Shown here piece by piece: positions 61,518 to 64,000 of a DNA stretch of 64,000 nucleotides. Below the pieces are notes generated by a model. The model was not told the DNA's origin. It saw only the letters and a program-made list of their open reading frames with translations, and did not search any database. Both the position numbers and the translations under genes were made by a program. Origin of the DNA: Actinomycetota bacterium. Lineage in GTDB: Bacteria; Actinomycetota; Aquicultoria; Aquicultorales; Aquicultoraceae. The DNA lies in assembly GCA_018333515.1 (NCBI GenBank), contig JAGXSZ010000027.1:1-64000 (forward strand), written 5' to 3'. The stretch's first letter is position 1; the number at the start of each line of letters is the position of its first letter.

Positions 61518-62939
61518 ATGGTTGAAAAGACAAAACATTTCCATTTCATAGGGATCGGCGGCGCGGGCATGAGTGGTATCGCAAAGGTGCTGCTCGAGAA
61601 GGGTTTTCAGGTCGGCGGGTCGGACTTGAAAGAATCCCGCTACACGAAGGCGTTGCGTGAGGCGGGCGCGGAGATATCGATAGGACACGATTCCGCGGCG
61701 ATGGGTACGCCGGATGTGGTCGTTGTCTCAACAGCTATACCTGAAGTAAACCCTGAGCTTAGGGCAGCGCGCGAGCGGGGCCTAAAGGTGATTCGTCGAG
61801 CCGAGATGCTTGCCCGGCTCGGAAGAGATAAACGAAGCATCGCGGTGGCCGGTACGCACGGCAAGACTACGACTACCTCGATGATCTCCGCGACCTTCGA
61901 TAAGACAAACCAAAACCCGACGTTTCTGATAGGCGGCGAACTCAATGATATCGGGAGCAACGCCAAGTACGGCAGCGGAGAGTTTTTTATAACCGAGGCC
62001 GATGAGAGCGACGGGTCGCTCCTTTTTCTACGGCCGGAAGCGATTATAATAACCAACATCGAAGCGGACCACCTCGATTACTACGCGTCGCTCGAAGAGA
62101 TAGACGATGTTTTCTACGATTTTGTCGAGCTGTTGCCGCAAGACGGTTTTGTCGTCTGTTGCGGCGATGACGCGGGCGTCAAACGTCTCATGGCGCGCTC
62201 GGACAAGAGGTTCATCACTTACGGCGTGGATTTAGATGACGGCGCCACCGTAGCGGACTATGATTTCACGGCGCGTAACGTCGGCGAAATGAGGCTCGGG
62301 TGCGCGTACGACCTCTACATTCGCGGAGAGTATGTCGCGAAGGTCGAGTTGAACGTCCCGGGCATGCACAATATATGTAATTCTCTCGCCACAATCGCTA
62401 TCAGCGTCGAGTTCGGTTTGGATTTAGGCGGAGCGCTCGGTGCCCTTAAGCAGTTTTGTGGCGTTAAGCGCCGTTTTCAGCTCATCGGAACGACGCCGGA
62501 CTTTGTCCTCTTCGATGACTATGCCCACCATCCGACCGAAGTCAAGGCGACCCTGAGCGCCGCGAAGAGCGGAGAATGGAAGCGTCTTATCTGCATTTTC
62601 CAGCCCCACAGGTATTCCAGGACGAAATTTCTCGGCAAGGATTTCGGCGCTTCGTTTTCGGATGCCGACATGATTGTGCTGACGGATGTATATTCGGCGG
62701 GCGAAGAGCCGATACCAGGCGTGTCCGGGAAATCGATAGTCGATGCGTTGCTCGCGCAAGACCCGAGAAAGAATGTGGTCTACCTGCCGAATAAGGCGGA
62801 GATACCCAAGTATTTGCGGGCGAACGTGAAAGAAGGCGACCTCGTGCTGACGATGGGGGCCGGAGACATATCGACCATAGGCGAGGATTTGCTTAGCCTG
62901 TACTCAAGGAATGGTTGCACGTGGGCGCTCACTATTTGA
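61518..62939 (+). CDS. murC: UDP-MurNAc--L-alanine ligase MurC
   Basis: A 473-residue Mur ligase: HFIGIGGAGMSGIAKVLLEK, AVAGTHGKTTTTSMIS and FDDYAHHPTEVKATL. It adds the first amino acid, L-Ala. GGGGAG precedes the ATG. Its 3' end overlaps murB by 25 bases. Confidence 0.97.
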   Translation: MVEKTKHFHFIGIGGAGMSGIAKVLLEKGFQVGGSDLKESRYTKALREAGAEISIGHDSAAMGTPDVVVVSTAIPEVNPELRAARERGLKVIRRAEMLARLGRDKRSIAVAGTHGKTTTTSMISATFDKTNQNPTFLIGGELNDIGSNAKYGSGEFFITEADESDGSLLFLRPEAIIITNIEADHLDYYASLEEIDDVFYDFVELLPQDGFVVCCGDDAGVKRLMARSDKRFITYGVDLDDGATVADYDFTARNVGEMRLGCAYDLYIRGEYVAKVELNVPGMHNICNSLATIAISVEFGLDLGGALGALKQFCGVKRRFQLIGTTPDFVLFDDYAHHPTEVKATLSAAKSGEWKRLICIFQPHRYSRTKFLGKDFGASFSDADMIVLTDVYSAGEEPIPGVSGKSIVDALLAQDPRKNVVYLPNKAEIPKYLRANVKEGDLVLTMGAGDISTIGEDLLSLYSRNGCTWALTI

Positions 62940-63847
62940 ACAGGGCTTATTATTCACTCCGACAAGTCTTGGGCGACAACGTCGTCAAGAACAAGATTCT
63001 TGCCAAGGAGACGAGCATCCGGGCCGGCGGACCCGCCGCGCTTTTTGCTGTGGCGGACTCGTTCGACCAATTAAGGGCGGTCCTGTATTCGGCTAACGAA
63101 TGGGGTTTGCCCCTCTTTGTCATCGGCAAGGGCTCGAACCTTCTCGTATCGGATGCCGGCTTCCAGGGAATCGTGGTGCGTCTCGGAAAAGATTTCATGC
63201 TCAAGCGAGTCGACGGCAATAAGATTCAGGCCGGCGCCGCGGTTTCGCTGCCGTTGCTGGTGCAGACGGCGTCTAAGCATGCGCTCGACGGCATGACGTT
63301 TGCCGTGGGAATTCCCGGCAGCCTCGGGGGCGCGCTGGTAATGAACGCGGGCGCGCACGAGCACTGTATCGGTGATGTCATCAGTAGCGTAATGGTTTTT
63401 ACGAAAGCTTGCGAATTCAGAGTCTTGGGAGTTCGCGACCTTTGTTTCGAGTATCGCAACGGTAATTTCGACAAAGACGATATCATAGTCGAAGCCACGC
63501 TCGCGCTGACTCCCGGCGAGCCTGAAATAATAAAGCGCCGGATGGAGGAGTGGTTTGACCAAAGAAAGAGCAACCAGCCGCTACAATTTCCCAACGCGGG
63601 CAGTGTCTTTAGAAACCCCAAGAGAACGCCGGCGGGCTTGTTGATAGAAAAAGCCGGGTGTAAAGGGATGCGCAGCGGTGACGCCGAAGTCTCAGAGAAG
63701 CACGCGAACTTTATTATTAATCGCGGCTCGGCTCGGGCATCGGACATATACTCGCTGATAAAAGCGGTTCAGATAAGGGTCTTCGAGCATACGGGGGTCC
63801 ATCTCGAGCCGGAGATAGAGTTTCTTGGAGAATTCGAAGAGATATGA
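62915..63847 (+). CDS. murB: UDP-N-acetylenolpyruvoylglucosamine reductase MurB
   Basis: A 310-residue FAD enzyme: KETSIRAGGPAALFAVAD, IGKGSNLLVSDAGFQG, GIPGSLGGALVMNAGAH and the catalytic Ser in NAGSVFRNPK, with Glu in LEPEIEFLGEF near the end. The short type II form. It completes UDP-MurNAc. TTG at 62915 follows AAGGA; a GTG two codons on is possible. Confidence 0.95.
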   Translation: MHVGAHYLNRAYYSLRQVLGDNVVKNKILAKETSIRAGGPAALFAVADSFDQLRAVLYSANEWGLPLFVIGKGSNLLVSDAGFQGIVVRLGKDFMLKRVDGNKIQAGAAVSLPLLVQTASKHALDGMTFAVGIPGSLGGALVMNAGAHEHCIGDVISSVMVFTKACEFRVLGVRDLCFEYRNGNFDKDDIIVEATLALTPGEPEIIKRRMEEWFDQRKSNQPLQFPNAGSVFRNPKRTPAGLLIEKAGCKGMRSGDAEVSEKHANFIINRGSARASDIYSLIKAVQIRVFEHTGVHLEPEIEFLGEFEEI

Positions 63848-63915
63848 CAAGTATTAAAATCCGTTCTGGTTGTAACGGCAATGAATTGCAGTAATATTAT
63901 AGACGGGTGGTAGTA

Positions 63916-64000
63916 ATGGTCGAAGGAAGAAATCTTGCGCGCGCTAAAGCGGAGGAGAGACAGCGGAAGCTCGTAGACATCAGGCGCACCAGGAGAAAAC
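63916..64000 (+). CDS. ftsQ: Probable ftsQ/divIB, 5' end only
   Basis: The frame starts at ATG 63916, eight bases after GGTGG, and runs off the window. The 28 residues seen are strongly basic (NLARAKAEERQRKLVDIRRT), as in the cytoplasmic start of FtsQ/DivIB. The name rests mainly on its place after murB. The 68 bases before it hold no other gene. Confidence 0.6.
   Translation, partial: MVEGRNLARAKAEERQRKLVDIRRTRRK

Overview
The window is one contiguous stretch of a bacterial chromosome, most likely from a deep-branching, anaerobic or microaerophilic member of the Actinobacteriota (inference). The best evidence is gene order: uvrC, rapZ, yvcK, whiA, gap, pgk, tpiA and secG follow one another, a series I know from Actinobacteria. 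The RapZ P-loop has the GxSGAGRS form common there, and no cggR precedes gap as it would in Bacilli. MurE carries the DNPR motif, so the peptidoglycan should contain meso-diaminopimelate. Rubredoxin, a stand-alone desulforedoxin and a flavodiiron protein point to an anaerobe that must remove oxygen. I saw no rRNA, tRNA or CRISPR array.

Layout. (1) 1-2650 is an accessory patch. It holds a DUF433 antitoxin with a broken toxin partner, an orphan CopG-type antitoxin, hicBA, two small conserved unknown proteins, and many fragments of a REP/RAYT repeat family. (2) 2975-20834 is a surface-glycan locus: an LPxTG-anchored protein, a Wzz/tyrosine-kinase fusion, a DUF4012 protein, a sortase, a CapD-like dehydratase, a Wzx flippase, glycosyltransferases, a Wzy/WaaL-type protein, a glycosyltransferase fused to a phosphoglycosyl transferase, a PLP-fold protein, a FemAB/GNAT-like acyltransferase and a DegT aminotransferase. 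(3) 20980-25900 is a second accessory patch: a Phd/VapC pair with a clear promoter and operator, a VanZ-like protein, rpsT, the full-length RAYT transposase and an AAA/DUF4143 ATPase. (4) 25991-40348 is core: murJ-lepA, uvrC-ogt, rapZ-yvcK-whiA and the glycolytic run gap-pgk-tpiA-gpmI-secG. (5) 40441-49658 is mixed: a peptide-type binding lipoprotein, rubredoxin, desulforedoxin and flavodiiron protein, recD2, a STAS protein, a menaquinone methyltransferase and small membrane or unknown proteins. (6) 49903-64000 is the division and cell-wall cluster from mraZ to the first codons of a probable ftsQ, cut by the window edge.

How the parts fit. The dcw genes and murJ make and export lipid II. The glycan locus uses the same undecaprenyl-phosphate pool: the fused phosphoglycosyl transferase would start the repeat unit, Wzx flip it, Wzy polymerise it and the Wzz/kinase set its length. 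The sortase can attach the LPxTG protein to the wall. YvcK, RapZ and WhiA sit beside the glycolytic genes and are known to link carbon flux, wall synthesis and division.

A theme of the whole window is short local duplication. Tandem or near-tandem copies of 10-75 bp occur between genes and sometimes inside 3' coding ends, next to the remains of one RAYT/REP family. The least explained features are the glycan-sortase-DUF4012 locus, the RAYT family whose REP motif contains the transposase's own stop codon, the 95-bp ftsW/murG overlap and the heptad-repeat tail of UvrC.
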